Shown here one piece after another: positions 1 to 8,874 of a DNA stretch of 64,000 nucleotides (its first letter is position 1; each line of letters starts with the position of its first letter). The translations under genes and the position numbers were made by a program. Origin of the DNA: Peptoniphilus mikwangii (GTDB lineage Bacteria; Bacillota; Clostridia; Tissierellales; Peptoniphilaceae); the NCBI RefSeq assembly GCF_000468535.1, contig NZ_AUQY01000002.1, positions 536,888 to 600,887 of the forward strand. Direction: 5' to 3'. The notes under the pieces are model-generated. The model was not told where the DNA came from, did no database searches, and saw only the letters and a program-made list of their open reading frames with translations.

Positions 1-86
1 TTTGTTTCTTCAGCGGCGAAGACACTTGTGAATGTTCCTAGTACCATTACTAATGCAAGTACTAGTGATAAAAATTTCTTGTTCAT
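1..86 (-). CDS. Secreted protein, N-terminal signal peptide only (partial)
   Basis: Only the first 28 codons are inside the window. They encode Met-Asn-Lys-Lys followed by a long hydrophobic stretch and an Ala-rich end (TSVFAAEET), a classic Sec signal peptide with a likely cut after the VFA. The ATG has a strong AAGGAGG site upstream. Signal peptides of this exact style are common on SLH-domain S-layer or cell-wall proteins of anaerobic Firmicutes, and the window also carries csaB, whose product makes the ligand for SLH domains. The S-layer identity is therefore an inference; the mature protein is not visible. Confidence 0.7.
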   Translation of the reverse strand, partial: MNKKFLSLVLALVMVLGTFTSVFAAEET

Positions 87-262
87 CTTGTCTTTCGACC
101 TCCTTAAAAATTTTGTAGACCTACAAAAGTCTTAAACTTTTGCTTGCTGTTTGAACGAAACAGCTTAGAGGCAGGCAAGTAAACATTAATTTTTGCCAAT
201 TAATATTTAGTTGTCATTGTTCCTCTTTGTTATATTATACACTACTTGAAATAAAAGTAAAA
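87..262 (-). promoter_or_regulatory. Structured 5' leader and probable promoter of the secreted protein
   Basis: Reading the minus strand, a TATAAT box (234-239) with a weak TTTTAC -35 (257-262) at 17 bp precedes a leader of about 140 nt. The leader contains a perfect 7-bp hairpin (146-152 with 158-164, loop GAACG) and a second AAAAGT/ACTTTT stem nearer the start codon. Long folded leaders are typical of very abundant, stable S-layer mRNAs. The promoter call is by eye and moderate. Confidence 0.4.
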
Positions 263-409
263 TTACAGTTATGTTACAAATTTATATCAATTTGGCAAAG
301 TGATTCGTTGGCTGTTTTTCAATGTTTTCAGGTGTTTTTTCTGTTGTTTTATTGAAGTGTTTTTTACTTTTTTGTCATCTTGTAATACTTTTTTGCGTTG
401 TTATTGTGT

Positions 410-587
410 GAAATTTCTCCGTTTCATGCCTAAAGACATTCCAGTCGAAATGACAAAGGAGGAAGGCTAACAGGACTTCAGTCGAAATGACAAAATGAGT
501 TATGTCATCTCGACCGGAAATGAACGAATCTTTTCCCTCTTGTCATCTTGACTAAACGCCAGAGGTGTGCATGGAGAGATCTCTTTC
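410..587. repeat. Dispersed intergenic repeat, copy 1
   Basis: This stretch is made of short modules built around 'agtcgaaatgaca' and its complement, 'gagatttctccgtt', and an 'agagatctct' end with a 'gtgtgcatgg' segment. The same modules recur at about 983-1200, 8371-8753 and 12597-13030, in both orientations and always between genes. The open frames through it are not credible genes. I see no transposase or clear target duplication. Confidence 0.75.
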
Positions 588-615
588 CACCACCATAAAA
601 CTCACATAAAAAACT

Positions 616-906
616 CTAACTTTCATACCATTCTTTCGATAAATCTATCCAATCAGGGTTCATTGTATTAATTAAATTCTCTTTCTTCTTTCTCGACCAC
701 TTTTTAAGTTGTTTTTCTCTTTCTATTACAAATTCAACATTATTTGAAATTTCATAATAGATCAATTTTTCTAAATTATATTTATTACTAAAACCGTCCA
801 TTAAATGATTTTTATGTTCATAAATTCTTCTTTCTAAATTATTTGTCATTCCTATATATAGTGTTGTATTATTTCTATTTGTAATTATGTAGACATAGTA
901 CTCCAT
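616..906 (-). CDS. Small GIY-YIG nuclease-domain protein (YhbQ/UPF0213 type)
   Basis: This 96-aa protein is essentially one GIY-YIG domain: YYVYIITNRNN at the N-terminus, then LYIGMTNNLERRIYEHK (the YIG and catalytic Arg region) and a conserved Glu near residue 62. Stand-alone GIY-YIG proteins of this size belong to the UPF0213 group, whose members are thought to act on branched or damaged DNA; the exact substrate is not known. It sits alone between two repeat blocks, with no partner suggesting a homing intron. The C-terminus (PDWIDLSKEWYES) is typical of the family, so it looks complete. Confidence 0.85.
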   Translation of the reverse strand: MEYYVYIITNRNNTTLYIGMTNNLERRIYEHKNHLMDGFSNKYNLEKLIYYEISNNVEFVIEREKQLKKWSRKKKENLINTMNPDWIDLSKEWYES

Positions 907-982
907 ATATTTTCCCCTTATTTATATTTACGATTGTATTATATATTATATTTTTTCTTATGTCATTTATATATTTATATAA

Positions 983-1200
983 TGAGATTTCTCCGTTCCA
1001 TGCCTAAAGGCATTCCAGTCGAAATGACAAAATGAGTTATGTCATCTTGACCGGAAATGAACGGAACACAGTGCAGTGAATTGAAGTGGAGAGATCTCTT
1101 TTCTCTAACGTTGTGTGGGATGAGATTTCTCCGTTTCGGCTTCGCCTCCAGTTGAAATGACATGGAAAGGTGGCTTGTGGTACTTCAGTCGAAATGACAA
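983..1200. repeat. Dispersed intergenic repeat, copy 2
   Basis: This is a second block of the family seen at 410-587, with 'gagatttctccgtt', 'gtcgaaatgaca' and 'accggaaatgaacg' modules in several partial copies. Two overlapping open frames here translate to low-complexity strings with no ribosome site and are rejected as genes. The block fills most of the gap between the GIY-YIG gene and ppsA. Confidence 0.7.
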
Positions 1201-1225
1201 ATGGAATAATGATATTGAAATAAAA

Positions 1226-1270
1226 AAATAGCAAAAGCTGCTATATCAAAAGCTCTTGCTATTTTTTATT
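1226..1270 (-). terminator. Intrinsic terminator of ppsA
   Basis: An AAATAGCAAGAGCTTTTG arm pairs with CAAAAGCTGCTATTT-type sequence and is followed by T-rich sequence on the minus strand just after the ppsA stop codon. A-tracts on the other side could make it work in both directions. Confidence 0.75.
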
Positions 1271-1273
1271 TAA

Positions 1274-3628
1274 TTACATATTTCTAAGTTTTTTTAATAT
1301 CATTTTTTGCTCAACACTTGCTACAAGTCTTCTTGTGTATTCTACTGTGTCAGGATTTACACTCATTGATGTAACTCCACATTCAACTAAATATTCTGCA
1401 AGTTCCGGATATTGACTTGGTCCCTGTCCGCAAATTGAACAAGTTTTTCCTTTTTTGTTACAAGCGTCTATTAATATTTTAAGTGCTCTCTTAACCGGTT
1501 CGTTTCTTTCATCAAAGTAACCCATATTATTAAGCACTCCTGAATCTCTGTCTGCTCCCATTACAAGTTGTGTAAGGTCGTTTGAGCCTATTGAGAATCC
1601 GTCAACCAATTCTGCAAATTCTTCTGCTTGGAATACTACTGCAGGTATTTCCGCCATTATCCAAATTTTGAAGTTCTTTGATTGTTTTAATCCTTCACTT
1701 GCCATTATTTCTTTTACTGTTACAAGTTCTTCGGGTGTTCTTACAAACGGCAACATTGCAATTACGTTTGTCAATCCGTATTCTTCTCTCACTTTTCTCA
1801 TTGCTTTACATTCAAGTCTGAAGCCTTCTTCGTATTCCGGCGAAATGTATCTTGAAACTCCTCTCCAACCAATCATCGGATTTGCTTCTATAGGTTCTAC
1901 TTCATCTCCGCCTTTTAATCCTCTGAATTCATTTGTTCTGAAGTCACTCATTCTAACTACAAGGCTTCTCGGATAAATTGCCTGTGCAACTTTTGATATC
2001 CCTTCTGCAAGTTTATCTATCATTAAATCGTGTTCGCCTGTTTTTACTAAATACATAGGGTGAGCGCCTATCATATTTGTAAATATAAATTCTGTTCTCA
2101 TAAGTCCTATTCCGTCAAATGGAAGGTCCTTATATTTTTCAATCAACTCAGGTTCTCCAAGATTCATATAAATTTTTGTTGCTGTTACAGGTGCTACCAA
2201 GTTTCTTAAACTCATTGTCAAATCTTTTGTAACTTGTAATACTGATTGACCGCCTGTCGATTGTGTTTCTTCTTTATTTTCTTCTTTTAAAACATATCCT
2301 TCGTAAACTATTCCTCTTGTGGCATCTACTGTAACTTCCATTTTATCTGTTAGTGTCTTTGTTGCATTTTTTGAGCCTACAATACATGGTATTTGTAATT
2401 CACGAGATACTATTGCAGCGTGGCATGTTCTTCCGCCTTCGTCTGTTACTACTCCTGCCGCTTTTCTCATTGCCGGTACCATGTCAGGGTTTGTCATTTC
2501 TGTTACAAGTATATCTCCTTCTTGAACTAAGTTTATTTCTGAAATATCTTTTATCAGTCTTACTTGTCCTCTGCCTATTCCGGGTGATGCAGGAAGTCCT
2601 TTTACTAACGGTTTTAAAACTTCTTTCTTTTCTTCTTTTAATGTTGTAATAGGTCTTGACTGTAAGAAGTAGAATTCTTTAGTGTCTCTGTCAAATCCCC
2701 ATTCTGTATCCTGAACACTTCCATATAGTGTTTCTACTTTTATTCCTCTTTCAATTAGAGTCTTCAATTCTTCATCTGTCAAACATTCTTTGTTTATATA
2801 TTCTTCTCCGAGATGTTCTTTTACGTCTACTTGTTCTGTTCCGACTCCGATTGATTTTTTTATTACCATAAATTCCTTTGAGGCAATATTTTTTTCTACT
2901 ATTTCTCCGGTCTTTTTATTTATTATATATTCATCAGGTGTTACTATTCCTGAAACTACAGCTTCTCCAAGTCCCCAGCTTGCGTTAATCATCATTTCGT
3001 CTTTGTTGTTATTTATCGGATTTGCTGTGAACATAACTCCTGATTTTTCAGAGTTTACCATTTTTTGTACTACTACCGATAATGACACGTTAAAGTGATC
3101 AAAGTTTTGTTTTTGTCTGTAATATATTGCTCTTGATGTCCAAAGTGATGCCCAACAACTTCTAACGTGTTTTATAAGTTCTTCTTCGCCTCTGATATGA
3201 AGATATGTGTCTTGTTGTCCCGCAAATGATGCGTCGGGAAGATCTTCCGCTGTTGCTGATGATCTTACTGCCACTTCAGGATCTACTACATTTATACTTT
3301 GTGAAAATTCTCTGTATGCACTAACTATTTCTTCTTCTAATTTAGGATATATTTTGCTTTCATTGATTTTCTTTTGAATTGCTTTGCTTACTTCTGTAAG
3401 AGAATCTACATTATCAACATCCAATGATTCCATCAAAAATTTAACTACTTCATCAAGTTCTGCGTATTCTATAAATTTATCATATCCTCCTGCTGTTACA
3501 CAAAATCCCGGTGGAACAGGTAAATTCATATGAGTTAATTCACCAAGGTTGGCTCCTTTTCCTCCAACTAAAGATATATCTTCCTTGTTAATTTCGTTAA
3601 ACCATTTAATATAAGTATATTGTGACAT
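1274..3628 (-). CDS. ppsA: Phosphoenolpyruvate synthase
   Basis: The 784-aa protein makes PEP from pyruvate, ATP and water, the entry step of gluconeogenesis. The order is standard: an N-terminal ATP-grasp pyruvate-phosphate-binding domain (GGKGANLGEL near residue 22; RSSATAEDLP near 123), the swivelling phospho-His domain with GGRTCHAAIVSREL near residue 400, and the C-terminal TIM-barrel PEP-binding domain ending in the CSICGQGPSQ loop near 733. The length matches the family. A separate PPDK insertion is absent, so PEP synthase is preferred over pyruvate phosphate dikinase. It follows a 49-bp gap after the CYTH gene and ends at a strong terminator. Confidence 0.95.
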   Translation of the reverse strand: MSQYTYIKWFNEINKEDISLVGGKGANLGELTHMNLPVPPGFCVTAGGYDKFIEYAELDEVVKFLMESLDVDNVDSLTEVSKAIQKKINESKIYPKLEEEIVSAYREFSQSINVVDPEVAVRSSATAEDLPDASFAGQQDTYLHIRGEEELIKHVRSCWASLWTSRAIYYRQKQNFDHFNVSLSVVVQKMVNSEKSGVMFTANPINNNKDEMMINASWGLGEAVVSGIVTPDEYIINKKTGEIVEKNIASKEFMVIKKSIGVGTEQVDVKEHLGEEYINKECLTDEELKTLIERGIKVETLYGSVQDTEWGFDRDTKEFYFLQSRPITTLKEEKKEVLKPLVKGLPASPGIGRGQVRLIKDISEINLVQEGDILVTEMTNPDMVPAMRKAAGVVTDEGGRTCHAAIVSRELQIPCIVGSKNATKTLTDKMEVTVDATRGIVYEGYVLKEENKEETQSTGGQSVLQVTKDLTMSLRNLVAPVTATKIYMNLGEPELIEKYKDLPFDGIGLMRTEFIFTNMIGAHPMYLVKTGEHDLMIDKLAEGISKVAQAIYPRSLVVRMSDFRTNEFRGLKGGDEVEPIEANPMIGWRGVSRYISPEYEEGFRLECKAMRKVREEYGLTNVIAMLPFVRTPEELVTVKEIMASEGLKQSKNFKIWIMAEIPAVVFQAEEFAELVDGFSIGSNDLTQLVMGADRDSGVLNNMGYFDERNEPVKRALKILIDACNKKGKTCSICGQGPSQYPELAEYLVECGVTSMSVNPDTVEYTRRLVASVEQKMILKKLRNM

Positions 3629-3677
3629 TTTAATCCCCCTTCACTTTGTAACTATTATATCATATTTATTTAATATG

Positions 3678-4226
3678 TCATACTATTTTTACAGATTTTT
3701 TTAATTCTGCAATGGACTTTGTAGATATAGCCTCTTTATCTATTCCGAGCTCATCTATTATACTATATAATTCCTGCTCGTTTTTTGACTCTACTTCAAC
3801 GAATGGATATGGATATGTGTTTTCATCCCATGTGTCAATATCAAATCTGTTATTTTTATACATATATGATACTCTATTTTTATATCCAATATCATATATG
3901 TCATAACCGAGCAATTTTAAAATGCTGATCATTTGCTCTTTATCTGTTATTTCAGATGTATGTTCTATATTTTCTCTAACACCTTTGCTTGTTATTTGTT
4001 CTTTAAATGTTATATAAATATTTTCTTCGTTGTTTAAAAGATTTTTTACATATCTTATTCTAAGATAACCTTTTGCATTATTTTTTATCGGGTTTACACT
4101 TGAGTCTATATTCAAATTTTCTTGATATTCTCTTGCTATCAAAGTTGCCCCTCTTTTTATAAGTTCTTTTTCAACTTCGTATATATCAAGTCCAAGCAGT
4201 TTTACTTCTATTTCTCTTTCAATCAT
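3678..4226 (-). CDS. CYTH domain protein (class IV adenylate cyclase-like)
   Basis: The 182-aa protein begins MIEREIEVKLLG, which carries the defining ExExK signature of CYTH domains that bind triphosphate substrates and two metal ions. Later charged strands (YLRIRYVK, YITFKEQ, FDIDTW, PFVEVES) complete the barrel pattern. Family members are adenylate cyclases, thiamine triphosphatases or inorganic triphosphatases; the sequence alone does not say which. The ATG overlaps the stop codon of the metallophosphoesterase gene (ATGA), so the two are translationally coupled. That pairing points to a phosphate or nucleotide hydrolysis role. Confidence 0.85.
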   Translation of the reverse strand: MIEREIEVKLLGLDIYEVEKELIKRGATLIAREYQENLNIDSSVNPIKNNAKGYLRIRYVKNLLNNEENIYITFKEQITSKGVRENIEHTSEITDKEQMISILKLLGYDIYDIGYKNRVSYMYKNNRFDIDTWDENTYPYPFVEVESKNEQELYSIIDELGIDKEAISTKSIAELKKSVKIV

Positions 4227-4906
4227 ATTTTTAACTCCTGCACTTTAAAGTCTACATAGTCGCTGGAAACACAAATATATTCTACTCCGTTTATATTTCC
4301 CTCTACAACATATTTATGTCCATCTGCGTGAAGATGTCCATAGATGCAAATATCTATTCCGTATTCACTAAAAAGGTTTGAAAATTCATTCGTTGTAAAA
4401 TCTTGATTAAATGGAGGATAATGTATCATCGCAATTTTTTTCTTTGCTCCGGTTCCGCTCTCAAGAGAATTTTTTATTCTGAGAACTTCTCTCTGATATA
4501 TTTTTTCATCATTCTTACTGAAGTCCTGAAAATCTTTTGGCATCCAGCCTCTACTTCCAAATATTTCTATATCATTATAAACATAGCTGTTATTGTTTAA
4601 AAATTTTATAGTTTTTAATCCCAAGCTATTCATTTTACTTAATGAACCCCACCAATAGTCGTGGTTCCCCTTCGATATTATTTTATTTCCTGGAAGTGCG
4701 TCTATCTTTTGCAAGTCAGACAGTGCATCTTTTAATTTTAAGCCCCAACTTATATCTCCCGGCAATAATACCAAGTCATCATCAGATACTTTTTCTTTCC
4801 AATAGGAAATGATTTTGCCCTCATGATTTATCCATTTCTTTCCGAATATATCCATGGGCTTATCTCCTATCGGATCAAAATGTAAATCCCCTAATGCCCA
4901 AATCAT
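4223..4906 (-). CDS. Calcineurin-like metallophosphoesterase
   Basis: The 227-aa protein has the metal-binding motifs of the family in order: ALGDLHFD at the N-terminus, LLPGDISWG near 48, KGNHDYWW near 79, and MIHYPPF with YGHLHADGH towards the end. It has no signal peptide, so it acts in the cytoplasm. It resembles the YpbG-like group; the substrate is unknown. The start codon is two bases after the stop of the YhaN-like gene and its end overlaps the CYTH start, so it lies in the middle of a four-gene operon with two DNA-processing proteins. Confidence 0.85.
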   Translation of the reverse strand: MIWALGDLHFDPIGDKPMDIFGKKWINHEGKIISYWKEKVSDDDLVLLPGDISWGLKLKDALSDLQKIDALPGNKIISKGNHDYWWGSLSKMNSLGLKTIKFLNNNSYVYNDIEIFGSRGWMPKDFQDFSKNDEKIYQREVLRIKNSLESGTGAKKKIAMIHYPPFNQDFTTNEFSNLFSEYGIDICIYGHLHADGHKYVVEGNINGVEYICVSSDYVDFKVQELKI

Positions 4907-4908
4907 AG

Positions 4909-7227
4909 TTACCTCATTTCTATATAATTATAGTTTGCTCCGATTTTATCAAGAGCGCTTTTTTCTCTATTTGTTGCAGAAAATATTACTATTTGTCTTT
5001 TTTTGCTTTCTTCTTCTATAAATTTTAATGTATTTAAAAATCTTTCATCATCATATTGAATAAATATATCATCTAAAAATAAAGGTGCATATTTTATTAT
5101 CATATCTAAAAGAGCAAGCCTGAAACAAAAATATAGCTGATCTAATGTTCCGTTGCTCAGATTTTTTGCATCTATATATGATTTTACGTCTTCATCAAAG
5201 ACTTTTATATTAAATTCATAATCAACAATTAGCTGCGTATATTTTTTATCGGTTATTAATTTTAAATAGTGTGCTATATTTTTTGTAAGCTGCGGCAAAA
5301 TTTCAACTTTGCTTTTCTCTGAAAGTTCTTTTATTTTTTCTATCGCTCTTGTTATTGCATTTTTATGTTCCGTCTTTTCCGAAAGTTCTTCTTTTTTATA
5401 GTTCAAGTCCTCAACCAGTGACTGCTTTTCTTTTAGTTTTTCTTCGCAAATTGAAATTTCCTTTTCAAGTTTAGCTTGTTCTATTTCCAATTCTTTAAGT
5501 TGGTCTTTATCTGCTTTAATTTCAATATCACAGACATCTATGCCATGATTTAAACTTTCTAAATTGCGTCCTTTAAGAGTAAGCTCTATTATTTTATTAA
5601 GTCCCTGTATTTTTGTTTCTATAGATGATGAATCCATATTATTTTTAAATTTTTCTTTTAATTCTAAAATAGTAGATACGTTATTTTTTACACATATTCT
5701 TTGAATTTCAACTTCTATCTTTTCTATTTCATTTTTTAAAAATTCTATCTCTTTTTGTTTTTTAGCAGTTTCGGTTTTTTTCAGTTCTATCCTTATATTG
5801 TGTTTTTTTGCTTCATCCCATTTTGATGATATTTCATCTTCAAGGTTGGCTATATCATCTACATTGTACTTATCTAAAAATTTTTGGAATTCCACATCCA
5901 TTTTTTTCTTTTCAGCAGTTTTTGCATCAGATAGTTTATGGTATTCATCTATTCTGCTTTCTACTCTTTTGACAACATCTTTTGAAATTTTATACTCAGC
6001 TATTCTGAGATATGTGTATATTAAAATAAATATGCTGATTACATTGATATAATACTTTTTAAATATCAAAGATGATACCGCTATTAGACCTACTAAAAAT
6101 ATCGAAAAAATTATTTTAGCTAAGTTCTTATTGGCTTTTGAAGTACTTACGATAATATCTCTTGAGAGTATTTCCATTTCCTTTGAATAATTTATACTAT
6201 TTAATTCCAAAATTCTCTTATTCAATTTTTTTACTTCGTTATAATCCGATAAAAGCTGATTGTAATATCTCCCGTCTATACTTTTATCTTCTGTAACATC
6301 CTCAAACTGCAATTCCTTCAGCTTTTCTTTAAAGTTCTTTGATTTTTCGTCAATTTCAACTATTTTCTGATATTCTTCCGCACTAATACCTGAATTGTTT
6401 TTTTGGAGTTCTTTCAGGTGTTTTAACTCTTCTGTCATAGATATGATGTTATTATAGTCTGCTTGTTCAGAAAGTTCTCTTTCTACGCTTATATTTTTCT
6501 TAGATGAATCTATCTCCCTATCAATTGATTTTTCTCTTTCTTTAAGCTTTAAGTATTCATCTTCTACTCCGTCATACTCTAACAGTTTTGCATTTAATCG
6601 ATTTATTTTAGAGTTTAATACACCAATCTCACTTTTAGAAATACTTTCTCTTCCAATAGTTTTTAATTTTTCTTCAAGAAGTGATATTGCAAGATTTGCA
6701 TCATATTTTTCATCACCTGCATTAGCAAATTTTTCAAGTTCATTTCTTATTGATTCATAAGAATCGGAATTTATTTTTAAGTTCTTTTGTCCTATAAAAA
6801 ATGTATTTGAAAAAACTTTGCTGTCAACATTGAAAAAATATGCTCCTGCCTGTTTTACCTTAGAAAATGTCGTAAATTCATCTCTATTTTCTAATTGTTC
6901 TCCTGTATTTAAGTTTAATACCGAAAGTTTCTCTTTGTTAAAATCTTTCTCTACAATATACTCGATTTTAGTTTTGTCGTCATATAACTTTAAATAGCCT
7001 CTGTAATCATCACCAACCCAAGGCTTATATTTTTCTAAGTCTTCTTCAAAACTTCTTCTATTTTTTGACGGTTTTGCAAATCCATAAAGTATTCCGTTTA
7101 TAAATGAAAATATAGTCGACTTTCCACTTTCATTCGGTCCCTCTATAAGATTTAATCCGTCATTTAATTTTATTATATGTTTATGAAATTTTCCAAATTC
7201 TACTAATCCTATTTCTTTAATTTTCAT
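4909..7227 (-). CDS. YhaN-like SMC-type ATPase with central membrane hairpin
   Basis: A 772-aa AAA/SMC-like ATPase. Walker A is GPNESGKST near residue 30; the ABC signature and Walker B (FLDDIFIQYDD) lie in the last 80 residues. Between them are long coiled coils. There is no CxxC zinc hook; instead two hydrophobic segments sit near residues 362-410, the arrangement of YhaN (AAA_27) rather than classical SbcC. I chose the internal ATG (MKIKEIGLVEFG) because this start gives an 11-nt overlap with the upstream nuclease gene and begins exactly at the conserved fold. It is expected to work with the YhaO-like nuclease on DNA ends, possibly at the membrane. Confidence 0.85.
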   Translation of the reverse strand: MKIKEIGLVEFGKFHKHIIKLNDGLNLIEGPNESGKSTIFSFINGILYGFAKPSKNRRSFEEDLEKYKPWVGDDYRGYLKLYDDKTKIEYIVEKDFNKEKLSVLNLNTGEQLENRDEFTTFSKVKQAGAYFFNVDSKVFSNTFFIGQKNLKINSDSYESIRNELEKFANAGDEKYDANLAISLLEEKLKTIGRESISKSEIGVLNSKINRLNAKLLEYDGVEDEYLKLKEREKSIDREIDSSKKNISVERELSEQADYNNIISMTEELKHLKELQKNNSGISAEEYQKIVEIDEKSKNFKEKLKELQFEDVTEDKSIDGRYYNQLLSDYNEVKKLNKRILELNSINYSKEMEILSRDIIVSTSKANKNLAKIIFSIFLVGLIAVSSLIFKKYYINVISIFILIYTYLRIAEYKISKDVVKRVESRIDEYHKLSDAKTAEKKKMDVEFQKFLDKYNVDDIANLEDEISSKWDEAKKHNIRIELKKTETAKKQKEIEFLKNEIEKIEVEIQRICVKNNVSTILELKEKFKNNMDSSSIETKIQGLNKIIELTLKGRNLESLNHGIDVCDIEIKADKDQLKELEIEQAKLEKEISICEEKLKEKQSLVEDLNYKKEELSEKTEHKNAITRAIEKIKELSEKSKVEILPQLTKNIAHYLKLITDKKYTQLIVDYEFNIKVFDEDVKSYIDAKNLSNGTLDQLYFCFRLALLDMIIKYAPLFLDDIFIQYDDERFLNTLKFIEEESKKRQIVIFSATNREKSALDKIGANYNYIEMR

Positions 7228-8257
7228 TTCTCGCCGCCAAAAGTTCTCTAACACCATATTCAAGTGCAAGTTTATCCGATTGCATCTCCAATATAAATTT
7301 CCCCATCAAATTGTTTCTATTATTTTCTAAAAGTTCCTCCATACTGTACTCAACATGAAGCTCATCTAAAAATTTTACATAAAAATAATTAATTGATGCT
7401 TCTAAATAACTAATCAAATACTCCGGAACACTAAAATATCCTTTCAATATAACCGTATTGAAATTATTTTCACTTCCGTTTAATAATTCTATTACTTTAT
7501 TTTCTACATCTGTTACGCTCATTTCCATGTCTATATCAATTTCAAATTGTCTATATTCTCTGATAGAGTTATCTATTTCTCTAACAGATATATTTTTTCC
7601 GGATATATCCGCAATTATAAATCCTCTCTTGCCGATGTCTTTAAAACTGAGAGGTTCAGGTGTTCCGCTATAATAACATCTCTCCGACATTTTTTGCATT
7701 ACATGAATATGTCCAAGTGCTATATAATCAAATTTTGAAGTTTTAATAAAAGTATTATCTATTCCAAAATAGTTTTTATCATCTACCATGCCATGCAGCA
7801 TAAGCAGATTTGTATAATTCAAATCAAGTTCCCAATCCAATTTTGTATCAAAATCAAACTGTCTGTCCCATGACCTTCCATATACCCTCAAATTCAAATG
7901 TGGAACTTCAAAATAATCCTCGTTCTTGAATATGTGAACTTTATCTGAAAAATTGACATTAAAAAACAAGGAATTATCACTTAAATAATCATGGTTGCCT
8001 GCAATTATAAATGTTTCTGTATTTTCCAACTTATCAAGTAATTTTTTAAACCTAAGCATATCTGCAGCGGTAAAAAAATCTCTCTCATACACATCACCAC
8101 AAATTAAAAGCACATCCACATTATTACCTATTGCATATTCAATTGTATTCTCAAAACTTTTCCAAAGCTCTTCACGTCTTAAAATAGCTATATCTTTAGG
8201 TAATTCACCTCTATAAAATCTACCTAAGTGAAGATCTGCAGTATGTAAAATTCTCAT
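7217..8257 (-). CDS. YhaO/SbcD-like DNA repair exonuclease
   Basis: The 346-aa protein starts MRILHTADLHLGR and carries the Mre11/SbcD phosphoesterase motifs: TADLHLG, CGDVYERDF, AGNHDYL, LMLHGMV and LGHIHVMQ. These bind two Mn ions and give 3'-5' exonuclease and endonuclease activity. The remaining ~130 residues form the capping and ATPase-binding region. It overlaps the YhaN-like gene by 11 nt, the usual nuclease-ATPase coupling. It is the first gene of the operon, transcribed away from the adhesin. Confidence 0.88.
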   Translation of the reverse strand: MRILHTADLHLGRFYRGELPKDIAILRREELWKSFENTIEYAIGNNVDVLLICGDVYERDFFTAADMLRFKKLLDKLENTETFIIAGNHDYLSDNSLFFNVNFSDKVHIFKNEDYFEVPHLNLRVYGRSWDRQFDFDTKLDWELDLNYTNLLMLHGMVDDKNYFGIDNTFIKTSKFDYIALGHIHVMQKMSERCYYSGTPEPLSFKDIGKRGFIIADISGKNISVREIDNSIREYRQFEIDIDMEMSVTDVENKVIELLNGSENNFNTVILKGYFSVPEYLISYLEASINYFYVKFLDELHVEYSMEELLENNRNNLMGKFILEMQSDKLALEYGVRELLAARNEN

Positions 8258-8370
8258 TTAATCACCAAAATAATTATAACATATTATATTAAATAAATTT
8301 TAAAAGTAATTAAGATAAGTAAATAAAATTTGTATTTAATTTTTATAGTTTTGCAGAATATAATACTTTC

Positions 8371-8527
8371 TTGTTATTTCGACCGGAATTATGTCAGTCT
8401 ACCGCCCTTGCCATTTCGACTGGAGACCCGTTGACTTACCGCCCTTGTCATTTCAACTGGAGGCCTGTTAGCCTACCACTCTTGTCATTTCGACTGAAGG
8501 CGTAGCCGGAATGGAGAAATCTCATCC
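8371..8527. repeat. Dispersed intergenic repeat, copy 3
   Basis: Three successive 'gtcatttcgactgg/gaag' modules are followed by 'ggaatggagaaatctcat'. This is the reverse orientation of copies 1 and 2. It lies between the nuclease operon and the adhesin 3' end. Confidence 0.7.
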
Positions 8528-8584
8528 AATACAAATGTCATAAAAAAGAAGTTCATATCCCAATCAATACATAACAAATAAAAT

Positions 8585-8753
8585 CAACTCAAAAGCGTTT
8601 TAAGGGTGTAATGGGGGAACGTGAGGGGGAGAGGGAGAATCGCACAACTCCCTTCGCCACCTCACAATAATAAAAGAAATGTAATTATGATAAATGATGA
8701 TGATATGAAAGAGATCTCTCCATGCACACCTTCGGTGTTTAGTCGAGATGACA
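8585..8753 (+). repeat. Long repeat unit, left flank of adhesin gene
   Basis: A unit of about 170 bp running from 'caactcaaaagcgttttaag' to 'gtttagtcgagatgaca'. A nearly identical unit in the same orientation lies at 12767-12918 on the other side of the adhesin gene, lacking about 12 bp and a few bases. The right end carries the 'agagatctctccatgcacac' module of the dispersed family. Confidence 0.8.
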
Positions 8754-8762
8754 TAAACATAG

Positions 8763-8801
8763 AAAAAGGAGGACTTATCCACTTTAATGAATAGTCCTCC
8801 A
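8763..8801 (-). terminator. Intrinsic terminator of the adhesin gene
   Basis: On the minus strand GGAGGACT pairs with AGTCCTCC across a 22-nt loop and is followed by TTTTTC. It lies about 75 bp after the adhesin stop codon. Confidence 0.7.
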
Positions 8802-8874
8802 ATTACAACAATGAAATTATTTTCTGTTATATGGTTTGTTTTAATTGTTTAAAAAGGATTTGTTATTTTCCTTT

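Noticed and set aside
616-906. Homing endonuclease or intron
   Set aside because: The GIY-YIG protein is of the stand-alone UPF0213 size, and no split gene or intron borders are near it.
975-1234. Two overlapping minus-strand open frames
   Set aside because: They run through the dispersed repeat, have no ribosome site, and translate to repeat-derived strings that occur in other copies.
8600-8782. Minus-strand 60-aa open frame (and its counterpart near 12732-12956)
   Set aside because: Both lie in copies of the long repeat unit and differ by frame-changing deletions, so they are not under coding constraint.
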